Shown piece after piece: positions 25,532 through 34,420 of a stretch of DNA of 51,422 bases (the stretch's first letter is position 1; each line of letters starts with the position of its first letter). The translations under genes and the position numbers were made by a program. Under the pieces are notes generated by a model that did no database searches, was not told where the DNA came from, and worked only from the letters and a program-made list of their open reading frames with translations. This stretch comes from CBFGTA01 sp965651595. Lineage in GTDB: Bacteria; Actinomycetota; Actinomycetes; S36-B12; UBA10799. Location of the stretch: positions 1-51,422 of the forward strand of contig CBFGTA010000001.1 of the NCBI GenBank assembly GCA_965651595.1, read 5' to 3'.

Positions 25532-26794
25532 ATGAGCACCGCGCGGACCACTACCTGGTGGATGCTGGCCTGCCGGATCATTCTGTGGGCGGCAGTCGCC
25601 GCATCCGTTGCCTACTACGTTCATGAATCGGCCACAACCGTCATGTACGACCTGGATGTCTACATTGAAGGCGCTCGCGCGGCACTAGGGGGAGGCGATC
25701 TTTACGGTGATCGCTTCGGACCCATCGGACTTCCGTTCCTCTATACACCGATCTCGGCCGTGCTGTTCATGCCGTTCACCGTCGTCAGTACTACGTCTGC
25801 TCAGGTCGTGTGGGGGATCGTCACGCTGGCCAGCGCGCTCGGGCTAGCTGCACTGGCGGTTCGCCACTACAGCTCCTGGAGTGATACCCAGCGTTGGGCG
25901 ATTCCGATCGTGACCCTCGGTGTCCTGTGGTCAGACCCCTTCAACACTGGTTTCGGGTTCGGGCAGATCAACGTCCTGCTCGCCCTGCTGGTTGTGGCGG
26001 ACTTGACGCGATCCACTGGCCGCTTGCCGCAGGGTGTCTTGATTGGGGTCGCTGCGGCGATCAAGCTCACTCCACTGTTCCTCATCGCCTACTTCGTCGT
26101 GACTCGCCGCTATCGAGCCGCCGCCTGGTCGTCGGCGACGTTCGTTGGTGTCGGTCTCATGGGCTTCCTCGTCCTGCCTGCCCAATCGGCCACGTACTGG
26201 TCGGGACTGTTCCTCGATGCTGATCGAGTGAACGGCTCCTACCTGTCAAACCAGTCGTTTACCGCCGTTGTACTGCGAGTCGTCGAACGAGAAGGCGACG
26301 GAGGGCTGCTCGTCCTCGCCCTCACTGGCCTCCTAGCTGTGGCCGCACTGGCGTGGGCTCACTACGCCTATCCGCGACTACCCCGGGCCACGGACGCAGT
26401 CTTACTCGTGATCATTCTCCTGGTTAGCCCCCTGGCCTGGACTCACCATTGGATCACGGCACTTCCACTCGTGCTCGTCGCTGTGACATGGCCGATTTCG
26501 TCAGGCCCCAAGGCCGTGGGGTGGGCTGTCCGCTGCTCCGGGATCTTGTTTGCTGCGGTGCTTGTGACGGGTTGGGTCTGGAGAGCTCCCCACGATGACG
26601 ATCGAGAGTTTGGGTGGACGGTCAGCCAGTCCTTGGTGGGCAACAGTTACGTCCTGGTGGCGTCTTTGGTGGTAGCGCTGATCGTTGTCGGCAGTTTTTG
26701 TCGACCTGCGCGATCCCCCGATCAATCAGAGACAGGCACGACAGGCACCGGACAACCAGGCGCCGTCGAGACTGTCGCGGCGCCACCTCGGTGA
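25532..26794 (+). CDS. GT87-family membrane glycosyltransferase (mannosyltransferase-like)
   Basis: Polytopic protein of 420 residues with about ten hydrophobic segments. The first outer loop has the family pattern YDLDVYIEGARAALGGGDLY, in which the Asp residues are the likely catalytic base site; later come FGFGQINVLLALLVV and SPLAWTHHWI. Relatives are alpha-1,2-mannosyltransferases that elongate lipomannan/arabinomannan-type glycans from polyprenyl-phosphate-mannose outside the membrane. ATG 25532 lies 8 bases after GGAGAGG; a GTG at 25526 is too close to it. The gene starts 42 bases after the large secreted protein and overlaps the next gene by GTGA. It might glycosylate the envelope or the secreted protein; that is speculation. 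Confidence 0.83.
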   Translation: MSTARTTTWWMLACRIILWAAVAASVAYYVHESATTVMYDLDVYIEGARAALGGGDLYGDRFGPIGLPFLYTPISAVLFMPFTVVSTTSAQVVWGIVTLASALGLAALAVRHYSSWSDTQRWAIPIVTLGVLWSDPFNTGFGFGQINVLLALLVVADLTRSTGRLPQGVLIGVAAAIKLTPLFLIAYFVVTRRYRAAAWSSATFVGVGLMGFLVLPAQSATYWSGLFLDADRVNGSYLSNQSFTAVVLRVVEREGDGGLLVLALTGLLAVAALAWAHYAYPRLPRATDAVLLVIILLVSPLAWTHHWITALPLVLVAVTWPISSGPKAVGWAVRCSGILFAAVLVTGWVWRAPHDDDREFGWTVSQSLVGNSYVLVASLVVALIVVGSFCRPARSPDQSETGTTGTGQPGAVETVAAPPR

Positions 26795-28071
26795 GTAGCG
26801 CATCAGACTCTGCCGGGAACAGCCAACTGGACCGGCGGCTTGGCCTCCGCGACGCCACCGCCATCGGCCTGGGGTCGATGGTCGGGGCGGGAATCTTCTC
26901 GGCCTTCGGGCCAGCTGCGGGAGCCGCTGGCCCGCTGCTGCTCGTTGGCTTGCTCATTGCCGGGGCAGTAGCGTTCTGCAACGCCACCAGTTCCGCCCAA
27001 CTCGCTGCCCAGTATCCCGCTTCCGGCGGCACCTATGTTTACGGTCGGGAACGACTCAATCACTGGTGGGGGTTTCTGGCCGGGTGGGCATTTGTGGTCG
27101 GAAAGATCGCCAGTTGTGCGGCGATGGCTCTGACGTGCGCGGCCTATGTGTGGCCTGGGTCGGGTTCTCGCATTGTCGCGGTGGTCGTCGTGGTTGCGGT
27201 GGTCGCTGTCAACTACCTGGGCGTCACGCGCACAGCGAGCGTGAGTCGGGTTATCGCGACCGTTGTCATCGTCGGATTGCTCGTCATTGTTGCGGCAGCG
27301 TGGCTGACAGGCACGCCCACGGTGGATGTCACAGCGCCCGAGCCTGCTACAGGATCGTGGTACGGAGTGCTGCAGGCCTCGGGATTCCTGTTCTTCGCGT
27401 TCGCGGGCTACGCCCGCATCGCCACCCTAGGCGAGGAGGTGCGTCGCCCTGAGCAGACTATTCCGCGGGCCATTGTGGGAGCACTTGGCGTCGCCCTGGT
27501 CGTCTACGTGGTTGTCGGCGTCACCTTGGTGGCGTTCCTGCCTAGCACCCAGATTGCCGCATCGGGCAATCCCCTGTTCGTATTGACGGAGCAACTCGGG
27601 CTGTCCAGCCTTGGCGTGCTGGTGGTGGTGCTCGCGGCGATCGCCAGCGGGGGCGCCTTGCTGGCTCTCGTCGCTGGCGTCGGCCGGACCACCTTCGCGA
27701 TGGCTCGCGAGGGGGATCTGCCGAAACCGCTGGCTGCAGTGCACCCGCGCTTTCGAGTCCCCCATCGCGCTGAACTGCTCGTCGGCGCAGTCGTTGTCGT
27801 TCTTGTCGTGGCCACCGACCTGCGGTCCGTGATTGCCTTCTCATCTCTCGGAGTGCTGGTGTACTACGCCATCGCCAACGCTGCCGCTCTCACTCAGACA
27901 GGCGCTTACCGGCGGTATCCGCGGGCCCTGCAATGGCTCGGCCTCGCAGGCTGCGCCATGCTGGTGGCGACCCTGCCCATACCAGCATTGCTCACCGGTC
28001 TGGCAGTTCTTGCCGTTGGTCTGGGTGGACGCTGGGTCTTAGTCCACTCCCAACGTCTTCGCCGTCGGTGA
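26791..28071 (+). CDS. APC-family amino acid permease
   Basis: Membrane protein of 426 residues with about 12 hydrophobic segments. The first segment carries the APC signature GLGSMVGAGIFSAFGPAAG, whose unwound glycine-rich helix binds the amino-acid backbone, and the region FFAFAGYARIATLGEEVRRPEQTIPRAI matches the conserved segment 6 to loop. Start GTG 26791 overlaps the stop of the glycosyltransferase gene (GTGA); the frame is open to 26614 but lies inside that gene. Its last 33 bases overlap the end of the membrane hydroxylase gene on the other strand. It probably imports an amino acid or amine by proton symport; substrate unknown. Confidence 0.88.
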   Translation: MSSASDSAGNSQLDRRLGLRDATAIGLGSMVGAGIFSAFGPAAGAAGPLLLVGLLIAGAVAFCNATSSAQLAAQYPASGGTYVYGRERLNHWWGFLAGWAFVVGKIASCAAMALTCAAYVWPGSGSRIVAVVVVVAVVAVNYLGVTRTASVSRVIATVVIVGLLVIVAAAWLTGTPTVDVTAPEPATGSWYGVLQASGFLFFAFAGYARIATLGEEVRRPEQTIPRAIVGALGVALVVYVVVGVTLVAFLPSTQIAASGNPLFVLTEQLGLSSLGVLVVVLAAIASGGALLALVAGVGRTTFAMAREGDLPKPLAAVHPRFRVPHRAELLVGAVVVVLVVATDLRSVIAFSSLGVLVYYAIANAAALTQTGAYRRYPRALQWLGLAGCAMLVATLPIPALLTGLAVLAVGLGGRWVLVHSQRLRRR

Positions 28072-28704
28072 CGCGGGTACCTCGTCCTTGTCGGGGAAGG
28101 TGCCCAATATGTGGTCCGCAGCGTGATTCGTCACACCCATCCAATACTGCTCATTTCGGTAGTGGTGCAGCCGGTGAGCCCGCTCCAGGTACCGGGCATA
28201 GCGGTTCTTCGGTCGGCAGCCGGAGTGAACATAGAAGTGTGTCCACTCGTAGACGTTGCCGATCGCGGCGAGAGTCGCCAGCGCCGTCAATGCCAGGCCA
28301 GGCGTCGGAAGCACGACAAAGGCCACGACGACAGCAACCGGGACGATTACGAGCAGACTACGAGTCGGGATGAAGACCGCATCGATGACGCGAGGATCAC
28401 GGTGGTGGCGGCGATGCTCCTTGGCGAGGTGGAAGTCCAGCACCCAGCGCCCAATGCGTCGTGGCCGATAGTGGAGAACAAACGTGTGGATCAACCACTC
28501 CGTGAGCGGATGGAAACCCACCATCGCTACCACGATGACAAGGTCCCACCAGCTCCAGCCACCAACAAACAAACGAGCCGACGCCGCCACGGCCAGTCCG
28601 ATCAGTAGTATCCACGGACTGACATGGCGAAAGTAGACGGGCAAGACATCTGGGATGCGGGTGGACGAAGCGAACCGGACTGGCGCGGTGGTGGTGTCGG
28701 GCAT
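28039..28704 (-). CDS. Sterol desaturase/fatty acid hydroxylase-family membrane protein
   Basis: Integral membrane di-iron enzyme of 221 residues. Histidine clusters typical of the fatty acid hydroxylase superfamily are present: HPLTEWLIH, KEHRRHHRD, WTHFYVHSG, and HRLHHYRNEQYW followed by TNHAADHIL. About four hydrophobic segments surround them. It would use O2 to hydroxylate or desaturate a lipid, carotenoid or similar substrate. ATG 28704 follows GAGGAGGAATCCTG and shares its A with the TGA of the regulator gene upstream (TGATG), so the two are coupled. The 3' end overlaps the permease gene on the plus strand by 33 bases. Confidence 0.85.
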   Translation of the reverse strand: MPDTTTAPVRFASSTRIPDVLPVYFRHVSPWILLIGLAVAASARLFVGGWSWWDLVIVVAMVGFHPLTEWLIHTFVLHYRPRRIGRWVLDFHLAKEHRRHHRDPRVIDAVFIPTRSLLVIVPVAVVVAFVVLPTPGLALTALATLAAIGNVYEWTHFYVHSGCRPKNRYARYLERAHRLHHYRNEQYWMGVTNHAADHILGTFPDKDEVPASPTAKTLGVD

Positions 28705-29435
28705 CAGGATTCCTCCTCGGCGGTTTCTAGGGCAGAGATCAACTTCTCCCATTCATCGTCGCTTCGTGTCAGGAGCGATCGTGCCGCTGACTCGGCGGAA
28801 CGCTCACTCCCGCGCTCGATGGCTTTGACCAGACGGGCGTGGGTGGCGTCGTCGGCGATCTCGTTTGCCACGATCTCGACGATGACGTCTTGGATCGGCG
28901 CGTAGGTAGCCCGCATGCTGTTGAACGCAAGTTGGTAGGCGATGTTGCCGCTTACCTCGACCACCGTGGACCAGAAGTCGAGGTCGCGGTCCTGTCGCTG
29001 CTGCAGTTGCTCAGCTTCGGCGAGGGCCACTTGGGCCCGCTGAATCTTCGCAACATCGGTGGGCCGGCGGTGGCGGGCAGCAAGCCGACTCGCGTCCGCC
29101 CCAATCGCTACCCGCAACTCCAAGAGCGAACGCAATACCTGCGGATTGATCCCTCCTTGTACGGAGACCAGGAGTCGAGGTAGCAACGCGAGATCGGTGG
29201 AGGCTCGAAAGTCGAGTATTCGGGTACTTTCACCCTGACGGATTTCGACGAGTCGGGATTGTGCCAAACGTTGGAGAGCTTCCCGAACCACCGCCCGCGA
29301 CACACCCAATTGTCCTGCTAGCTCCCGCTCACCCGGCAAGGCCTGGCCCGGCACGAGTTGGCCCGTCACGATTTGGTCGGCAACTTGTTCGTAGACGGCC
29401 GTGGCCGCGCTTTGTTGGTTGACAGCAGTGAACAT
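28704..29435 (-). CDS. GntR-family transcriptional regulator, FadR subfamily
   Basis: Protein of 243 residues: an N-terminal winged helix (residues about 10-75; LPGERELAGQLGVSRAVVREALQRL is the recognition region) and a C-terminal all-helical FCD ligand domain (about 95-225). The ligand may be an acyl-CoA or a small organic acid. It is coupled to the downstream hydroxylase gene by a TGATG overlap, so that gene is its likely target along with itself. A perfect TGGTCAGACCA palindrome sits 18-28 bases upstream of the start codon within the predicted promoter (29442-29463). This argues for autorepression released by a ligand. Confidence 0.9.
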   Translation of the reverse strand: MFTAVNQQSAATAVYEQVADQIVTGQLVPGQALPGERELAGQLGVSRAVVREALQRLAQSRLVEIRQGESTRILDFRASTDLALLPRLLVSVQGGINPQVLRSLLELRVAIGADASRLAARHRRPTDVAKIQRAQVALAEAEQLQQRQDRDLDFWSTVVEVSGNIAYQLAFNSMRATYAPIQDVIVEIVANEIADDATHARLVKAIERGSERSAESAARSLLTRSDDEWEKLISALETAEEES

Positions 29436-29441
29436 TCCATC

Positions 29442-29463
29442 AGGGTATCAGGTGGTCAGACCA
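29442..29463 (-). promoter_or_regulatory. FadR-type operator and -10 element of the gntR-hydroxylase operon
   Basis: TGGTCAGACCA (29453-29463) is a perfect odd-length palindrome matching the FadR-subfamily pattern TGGTnnnACCA. On the minus strand TACCCT (bases 29447 to 29442) fits a -10 element six bases from the ATG, implying a leaderless mRNA. The operator lies just upstream of that -10, where binding would block RNA polymerase. Confidence 0.6.
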
Positions 29464-29500
29464 GTGGCGCGGTGTCGTGCGGCCGTTTGGCGGCTCGAGT

Positions 29501-31759
29501 TCAGCCGGAGGTGGGCGAGTCCTTGCGATCAGGGTCCCGGAAGGCGTCATTGAGGTAGTCACTTAGCCACATGAGGTGGCTGATCCACTCTTCCACCACC
29601 GCCAAAGTCTGGGCGCTGCGCCCGACAGTGGCAGGATCGGCCTCGTCGGCAAGTTGTGTGAAGCACTTGCGCACACTGTCGGTCAGACGTTCTAGGGAGT
29701 CGTTGCTCGTGGTGTTGCTCCTCGAAGGGCGGTACGGAGACAGGATGGCGTCGGCACTGTGGCCATCACCGGCGAGGGTCTTGGCCGAAGCGATGCGGTC
29801 AGCAGCAGCACTGAGTTGGGCTCGCACCACATGCGCACACACCAGGACACGGTCCGCAACATCGGGACACATGCCGATGGATTTGCCCGTACGCATGAGG
29901 AAGCGGATCAAGTCAGCCGAGTAGATGACCTGGGCACTGACGTTGCTGGCCAATGCCCAATGCCGGTAGTCAGGACCCGAAGTTCCCCGCCCACTGGCAG
30001 CGAGGTCGAAGGTTTCGTTCGCAAGTGCCACTGCTGCCCTGGCATTGTTGCTCTCACTGGCCATCAGGTCATCAACAACCGGGCCGAGAGACAACCGTTC
30101 GTATGTCGCCACGAGGTAGGTTGCCGAACTGCGTACGGAGTTGGCCAGAGTTCGGCGCACTTGCGGATACACACCACGGGGCCACATGAGGGCCGATACG
30201 AGCAAACTCACGCCGAGCCCAGCTGCGACATCGATGAGTCGGACCTCCGCGACAGTCGTGCTGGGTCCATCGATGAGCCCCAGTAAGACCACGACGAACA
30301 AGGTAAACATGGCTTGGCCCGAGACGAAAGAAATGGCTGACGATGCATAAGAGGCGCCAAAAACTGCGAGGGGAAACGCGATGGCATAGACAACGACGTT
30401 GTCGCCGACAAGACTCACACCAACGAACGCAGCGACGAAGCCAATAGTGGTACCGAGGATCGCCTGCAAGGCCGTTCGGCTGGTTCCAAGGGCGTCGAAG
30501 CGCAGGGCAGTCAGTGCCCCCAACACCACCCAGAAGCCGTGGTCGAAGTGGCCGATGTGGGCGACAGCAACTGCGGCCGCCACGGCGAGGGACGTGCGGG
30601 CAGAGTTGCGAAACCACGGTGAGCTGAGAGTGAACTGGCGTCTGAGCGATTCGCGAGCTGAGACCCCAGCAATCGGTAAACCAGTTCCTTCGAAGAGTGA
30701 CTGCTGGTCGGTGGTAATGGATTGTCCGGCTGCAGCTGGCGTCAAGGTGGTGATGATCTCGCTACCGAGGGAGGCTAGCCGTAGCCGAAAACTGCGATCG
30801 AGGTGGGCGTGGGTGGCGTCAACATCACCAGCACCCAGGAGTGCCGCTGCTTCGTCTTCGGTAGCTGACAAGTGCTGCATTCGAGCTCGTTCCAGCACTT
30901 GTGCATCGGGGCTGGCGCCACCAGAGGCGAGGCAGTCGGCGCAGTCGCGCAACGATGCGGCAGTGGCGAGCGCTAAGTCAGCGTCAGCGGCAGAAGGATC
31001 GACAACATCGCTCGATTGCCAGAGCAGCCCGACTGAAACGCGGTCGAGCTGCTCCACTATCTGCCCCAGTGCCCTGTCTCGCTCGCTCGCCGAACCGGGA
31101 CGATCCAGGTGGCCGTCATAGTAGTTGTGGAGCGCAGCGTGGCGGGCCATGAGGTCCCGGGCCCGCGCGGCCCGACTCGTGGGGTCGGTGTCATCGACTG
31201 CACCAGCGGGAAGGGCCCACGTCGCCTGGACCAGGTGAGCGCAGGCGCGGAGTGCGTCGGCCAAGAATCGGCGCAGACCGTCGACGCGGTGCACTGGCCA
31301 GAGAGTGATTGCGGCTACAGCAGACAGGACGGTTCCCACCGCAAAGGCGAGCATGGTGGCGGGAAGGTCCGGTAAGGGCGTGGCTGAGGTGACGGCAATG
31401 ACGAACGGAAGAAGCAGCGCGGTCGTCGCCGTTGCAACGTAGCCGCGCAGGACGGCCGCAAAGGCGACGACGAAGACAAACACGACCGTACCGATGATGG
31501 CGGACACCAGGTGGTAGCTAGCGAAGGTTCCCAGGGCGATCGCAATGGTGCCGACGAACCCGGTCAGGATGTAGGCCCAAAAACGGGGGCCAGTTCGGCC
31601 ACCGAAGTCTGTGAGGGCCAGGAGAGCGAACACTGCGAACACTGTCAGCATGGCTGCCGGACCGAGTCCTAGGCCGTAGTTGGCAATGACGTAGCCGATC
31701 GGAGCGACGACGGCCACCCGAATCGCTCGGCGCAGAGCCAGCCGCTTGCGATCAACCAC
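29501..31759 (-). CDS. FUSC-family membrane protein (aromatic acid exporter-like)
   Basis: Protein of 752 residues with two blocks of about six hydrophobic segments (roughly residues 12-165 and 380-535), each followed by a hydrophilic cytoplasmic region, the plan of fusaric-acid-resistance/YccS-like proteins. The second block has GHFDHGFWVVLGALTALRFD, the usual FUSC signature region. It probably exports an aromatic or other weak acid, though no outer-membrane or HlyD partner is present, as expected in a Gram-positive cell. GTG 31759 follows AGAAAGG. The regulator gene lies 65 bases downstream on the same strand and may partly be read from this gene. Confidence 0.83.
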   Translation of the reverse strand: MVDRKRLALRRAIRVAVVAPIGYVIANYGLGLGPAAMLTVFAVFALLALTDFGGRTGPRFWAYILTGFVGTIAIALGTFASYHLVSAIIGTVVFVFVVAFAAVLRGYVATATTALLLPFVIAVTSATPLPDLPATMLAFAVGTVLSAVAAITLWPVHRVDGLRRFLADALRACAHLVQATWALPAGAVDDTDPTSRAARARDLMARHAALHNYYDGHLDRPGSASERDRALGQIVEQLDRVSVGLLWQSSDVVDPSAADADLALATAASLRDCADCLASGGASPDAQVLERARMQHLSATEDEAAALLGAGDVDATHAHLDRSFRLRLASLGSEIITTLTPAAAGQSITTDQQSLFEGTGLPIAGVSARESLRRQFTLSSPWFRNSARTSLAVAAAVAVAHIGHFDHGFWVVLGALTALRFDALGTSRTALQAILGTTIGFVAAFVGVSLVGDNVVVYAIAFPLAVFGASYASSAISFVSGQAMFTLFVVVLLGLIDGPSTTVAEVRLIDVAAGLGVSLLVSALMWPRGVYPQVRRTLANSVRSSATYLVATYERLSLGPVVDDLMASESNNARAAVALANETFDLAASGRGTSGPDYRHWALASNVSAQVIYSADLIRFLMRTGKSIGMCPDVADRVLVCAHVVRAQLSAAADRIASAKTLAGDGHSADAILSPYRPSRSNTTSNDSLERLTDSVRKCFTQLADEADPATVGRSAQTLAVVEEWISHLMWLSDYLNDAFRDPDRKDSPTSG

Positions 31760-32094
31760 GCGAGGACCTTTCTGTCGGGGCGAGCAGGCTGCTAATAGAT
31801 CTGATTATGCAACCGGACCGCGCGGGAGGTCCGATCCAGCGGCGATCGTGGAGTCGTTTGCACAGTGAACCAGTTCTGGCTGACTATTGCCATTTCTTCA
31901 CCCGTGGGTTCGGAGGGGAATCAGCTGCCCTGGTAGCAAGTGTCCGGGGGATCTTGTGCGTGCCCTCACCGCGATCGTATCGAGACGCATTCCAGGGGAA
32001 GGATCGACACACCTGTTGTCTCAGCTGATGCAGGCGAGCTAAGGGGGGTCGGAAGGCCGTAGCCTCGCACTAGCGCAGTACGGAGGAGGGGAAC
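31760..32094. other. Divergent intergenic region FUSC-nagA
   Basis: 335 bases holding the promoters of two divergent genes. The left end near the FUSC gene is AT-richer (TAATAGATCTGATTATG). I see no convincing small gene, and no DasR/NagR-like palindrome of the TGGTCTAGACCA type. The nagA ribosome-binding site GGAGGAGGGG ends the region. Confidence 0.45.
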
Positions 32095-33231
32095 ATGACG
32101 ATCGTGGCTGGTGCCCGCGTGGCAGTGGCCGACCATGTTATTGAACAGGGTTGGGTCGAGTACGAAAATGAGACAATCGTCGCTGTGGGAGCTGGTCGTG
32201 CTCCAGGACCAGTCGATCACGATCTGGGCGGTCGCAGTTTGCTGCCGGGTTTCGTTGACCAACACTGCCACGGCGGCGGGGGTGCGTCGTTCATCACGAC
32301 CGATCGTGACGAAGCACTCGCAGCCGTCGCCACCCACCGCGCACACGGAACCACCTCCCAGATGGCTTCGCTGGTGGCTGGGTCGGCCCAGGACTTGTTG
32401 GAGCAAGTGGGAACCTTGGTGCCGTTGGCAGCCGCTGATGAGATCGTCGGAATCCACCTCGAGGGGCCGTGGATTTCCACCTTGCACTGTGGGGCCCACG
32501 ACCCCGCGCTATTGCGGGCACCAGACCTTGGGGAAGTAGCCGAGTTACTCGCTGCTGGCGAAGGACACATTCGGATGATTACGATTGCCCCCGAACTGCC
32601 GGGGGCGATCGAAGCAATCGAGTTGATGGCGGACGCGGGGGTAATTGCGGCCGTGGGACACACTGATGCGGACTTCGTGACGACCAAACGGGCCATCGAT
32701 GCCGGGGCAGCTGTCGCCACCCACCTTTCCAACGCGATGCGGCCCCTTCACCATCGCGAGCCAGCCGCAATCGGAGCGTTGCTGGAGGATCCTCGGGTGG
32801 CGGTGGAAGTGATCGCTGACGGCACGCACGTGCACCCAGCCGTTCTGCGGATCCTGTTTCGGGAGGCCGGGGACGAGCGCGTCTGCCTCATTACGGACGC
32901 GATGGCAGCCGCCGGTGCCGATGACGGGCATTACCGCCTCGGCAAACTCCATGTCGAGGTCGTGGACGGAGTAGCGCGGCTTGAGGAGACCGGTGCGATC
33001 GCCGGATCGTCTCTGACAATGGATGGCGCGCTGCGGTATTTGAGCTTGGAGCACGGCACTGCTCTTGAGCGCTTGTGTGTGCGCCTGTCGACGAATCCGG
33101 CCCGCGTGCTGGGCCTCGATGATCGCGGAACGATTGCCGTTGGCCAACGGGCCGACTTCGTGGTTATCGATAACTATTTGCAGGTGCGGACGGTGATTCG
33201 GCGAGGCGAAGTCGCATCTGGTGCCTGGTAG
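32095..33231 (+). CDS. nagA: N-acetylglucosamine-6-phosphate deacetylase
   Basis: Amidohydrolase of 378 residues that removes acetate from GlcNAc-6-phosphate to give glucosamine-6-phosphate. Metal and substrate motifs are present: PGFVDQHCHGGGG, GIHLEGPWIS (metal Glu), AVGHTDAD, ATHLSNAMRP and LITDAMAAAG with the catalytic Asp. Length and order are normal for NagA. ATG 32095 follows GGAGGAGGGGAAC. It converges on a SIS-domain protein and a ROK kinase that fit the same pathway. The cell could use it for exogenous amino sugar or for its own peptidoglycan. Confidence 0.95.
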   Translation: MTIVAGARVAVADHVIEQGWVEYENETIVAVGAGRAPGPVDHDLGGRSLLPGFVDQHCHGGGGASFITTDRDEALAAVATHRAHGTTSQMASLVAGSAQDLLEQVGTLVPLAAADEIVGIHLEGPWISTLHCGAHDPALLRAPDLGEVAELLAAGEGHIRMITIAPELPGAIEAIELMADAGVIAAVGHTDADFVTTKRAIDAGAAVATHLSNAMRPLHHREPAAIGALLEDPRVAVEVIADGTHVHPAVLRILFREAGDERVCLITDAMAAAGADDGHYRLGKLHVEVVDGVARLEETGAIAGSSLTMDGALRYLSLEHGTALERLCVRLSTNPARVLGLDDRGTIAVGQRADFVVIDNYLQVRTVIRRGEVASGAW

Positions 33232-33248
33232 TTCACAGAGCGCCTGTA

Positions 33249-33272
33249 CCCGGCCGAGTGCGTATCGGCGGG
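33249..33272. terminator. Possible bidirectional terminator between nagA and the SIS gene
   Basis: CCC+GCCGA (33249-33257, with one bulged G at 33252) pairs with TCGGC+GGG (33265-33272) around a 7-base loop. It lies in the 69-base space between two convergent stop codons. No U-tract. Confidence 0.4.
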
Positions 33273-33300
33273 ACATAACAATTCGTGAGCAGAATCGGCT

Positions 33301-34344
33301 TTAGTGAGTTTCGGTGACTTTACGAAGTCCGCGGGGAGCGTCGGGATCTCCTCCGCGCGCCACGGACAAGGCGTGAGCGAGTTGCTGCAAGGGGATGATC
33401 TGGATGATGGGCGAGACTTCTTCCGCGATTCCCCGCGGCAACTCAATGAGGTCGGCAGCTCCCTGGGCTCGGTTGCGGTCACCGACAACGAGCAGGTCGG
33501 CTCCCGACTCACGCAGACGCTGGAGGACCGGTTCGATCGCTTCACCGCCGATACCTTCGGGCGCGATGGCAACGACGGGGTGGGTGGCGTCAATCATGGC
33601 GAGTGGTCCATGCATGAGGTCGGCTGATGAGAAAGGATGGGCAGACAAGTAACACGTCTCCATGAGCTTCAGCGCGGCCTCCCGAGCAGTCGGATAGGCA
33701 TAACCCCGCCCGGTCGTCACAATCTTCTCCACGAAGCGGTAACGGCCAGCCGCTCGAGCGCCGTCGTTGCCGTCCACGACGGCACTTGCGAATTCCGGGA
33801 GACTACGCGCGAGGGAGGCATCGCCGCCAGCGAGGGAGTCGGCCAACAGGTAGAGGGCAAGAAGTTGATTGGTATAGCTCTTGGTTGCGGCCACAGCTCG
33901 CTCCGGACCGGCCTTGACGTCGATGGTGAACTCGCACGCCTGGGCCAGCGGTGACTCGGGTGCGTTGACGACAGCTACGGTCGTGGCCCCACCTTCACGC
34001 GCGGCGACTGTCGAGTCGACGAGGTCGGGTGACCCTCCCGACTGGCTGACTGACACCCACAACACATCAGTGAGGGCCGGACGGGCACCGTAGGCGGTGA
34101 ACGTCGACGGAGAGGTAAGTCCGACGGGTAGGCCGAGCTTGATCTCCATCAAGTACTTGAAGTAGATAGCCGCATGGTCACTCGTGCCTCGCGCGCACAT
34201 CAGCACAAATCGCGGCTGCCGTTGTCGGACCGCGGCCGCGATCTCACGAATTGCGGGCAGCTCGCATTCGAGCAGTCGGGCCAGGGTGTGAGGTTGCTCG
34301 GCAACTTCGGCTGCCATGAGCGCACCGGGTTGCGCCTCCGTCAC
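33301..34344 (-). CDS. SIS-domain glucosamine-6-phosphate deaminase/isomerase-like protein (NagB-II/AgaS/GlmS-C type)
   Basis: Protein of 347 residues made of two SIS phosphosugar-binding domains. The first has LMCARGTSDHAAIYFKY and VSVSQSGGSPD, the second TGRGYAYPTAREAALKLMETCY and SSADLMHGPLAMID. These match GlmS isomerase domains and NagB-II deaminases but there is no glutaminase domain, so it should deaminate glucosamine-6-phosphate to fructose-6-phosphate rather than make it. GTG 34344 has AAGGAG ten bases upstream. It is third in a minus-strand run after the sugar porter and ROK kinase genes, separated from the kinase gene by a decamer repeat array, and converges with nagA. Confidence 0.87.
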   Translation of the reverse strand: MTEAQPGALMAAEVAEQPHTLARLLECELPAIREIAAAVRQRQPRFVLMCARGTSDHAAIYFKYLMEIKLGLPVGLTSPSTFTAYGARPALTDVLWVSVSQSGGSPDLVDSTVAAREGGATTVAVVNAPESPLAQACEFTIDVKAGPERAVAATKSYTNQLLALYLLADSLAGGDASLARSLPEFASAVVDGNDGARAAGRYRFVEKIVTTGRGYAYPTAREAALKLMETCYLSAHPFSSADLMHGPLAMIDATHPVVAIAPEGIGGEAIEPVLQRLRESGADLLVVGDRNRAQGAADLIELPRGIAEEVSPIIQIIPLQQLAHALSVARGGDPDAPRGLRKVTETH

Positions 34345-34370
34345 GGTCGAACTCCTTCGTGGGTATCGTC

Positions 34371-34420
34371 GGTCCAGGTCGGTCCAGGTCGGTCCAGGTC
34401 GGTCCAGGTCGGGTTAGGTC
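34371..34420. repeat. Decamer tandem repeat between the ROK and SIS genes
   Basis: GGTCCAGGTC occurs four times without a mismatch (34371-34410), followed by a degenerate fifth copy GGGTTAGGTC (34411-34420) that contains the ROK stop codon. The 10-base period is close to one helical turn. On the mRNA (minus) strand the unit reads GACCTGGACC, which contains the short palindrome GGTCCAGGTC-like half sites and can fold. Copy number may vary between strains. Confidence 0.85.

Noticed and set aside
31760..32094. DasR/NagR operator before nagA
   Set aside because: No TGGTCTAGACCA-like palindrome was found in the divergent spacer.
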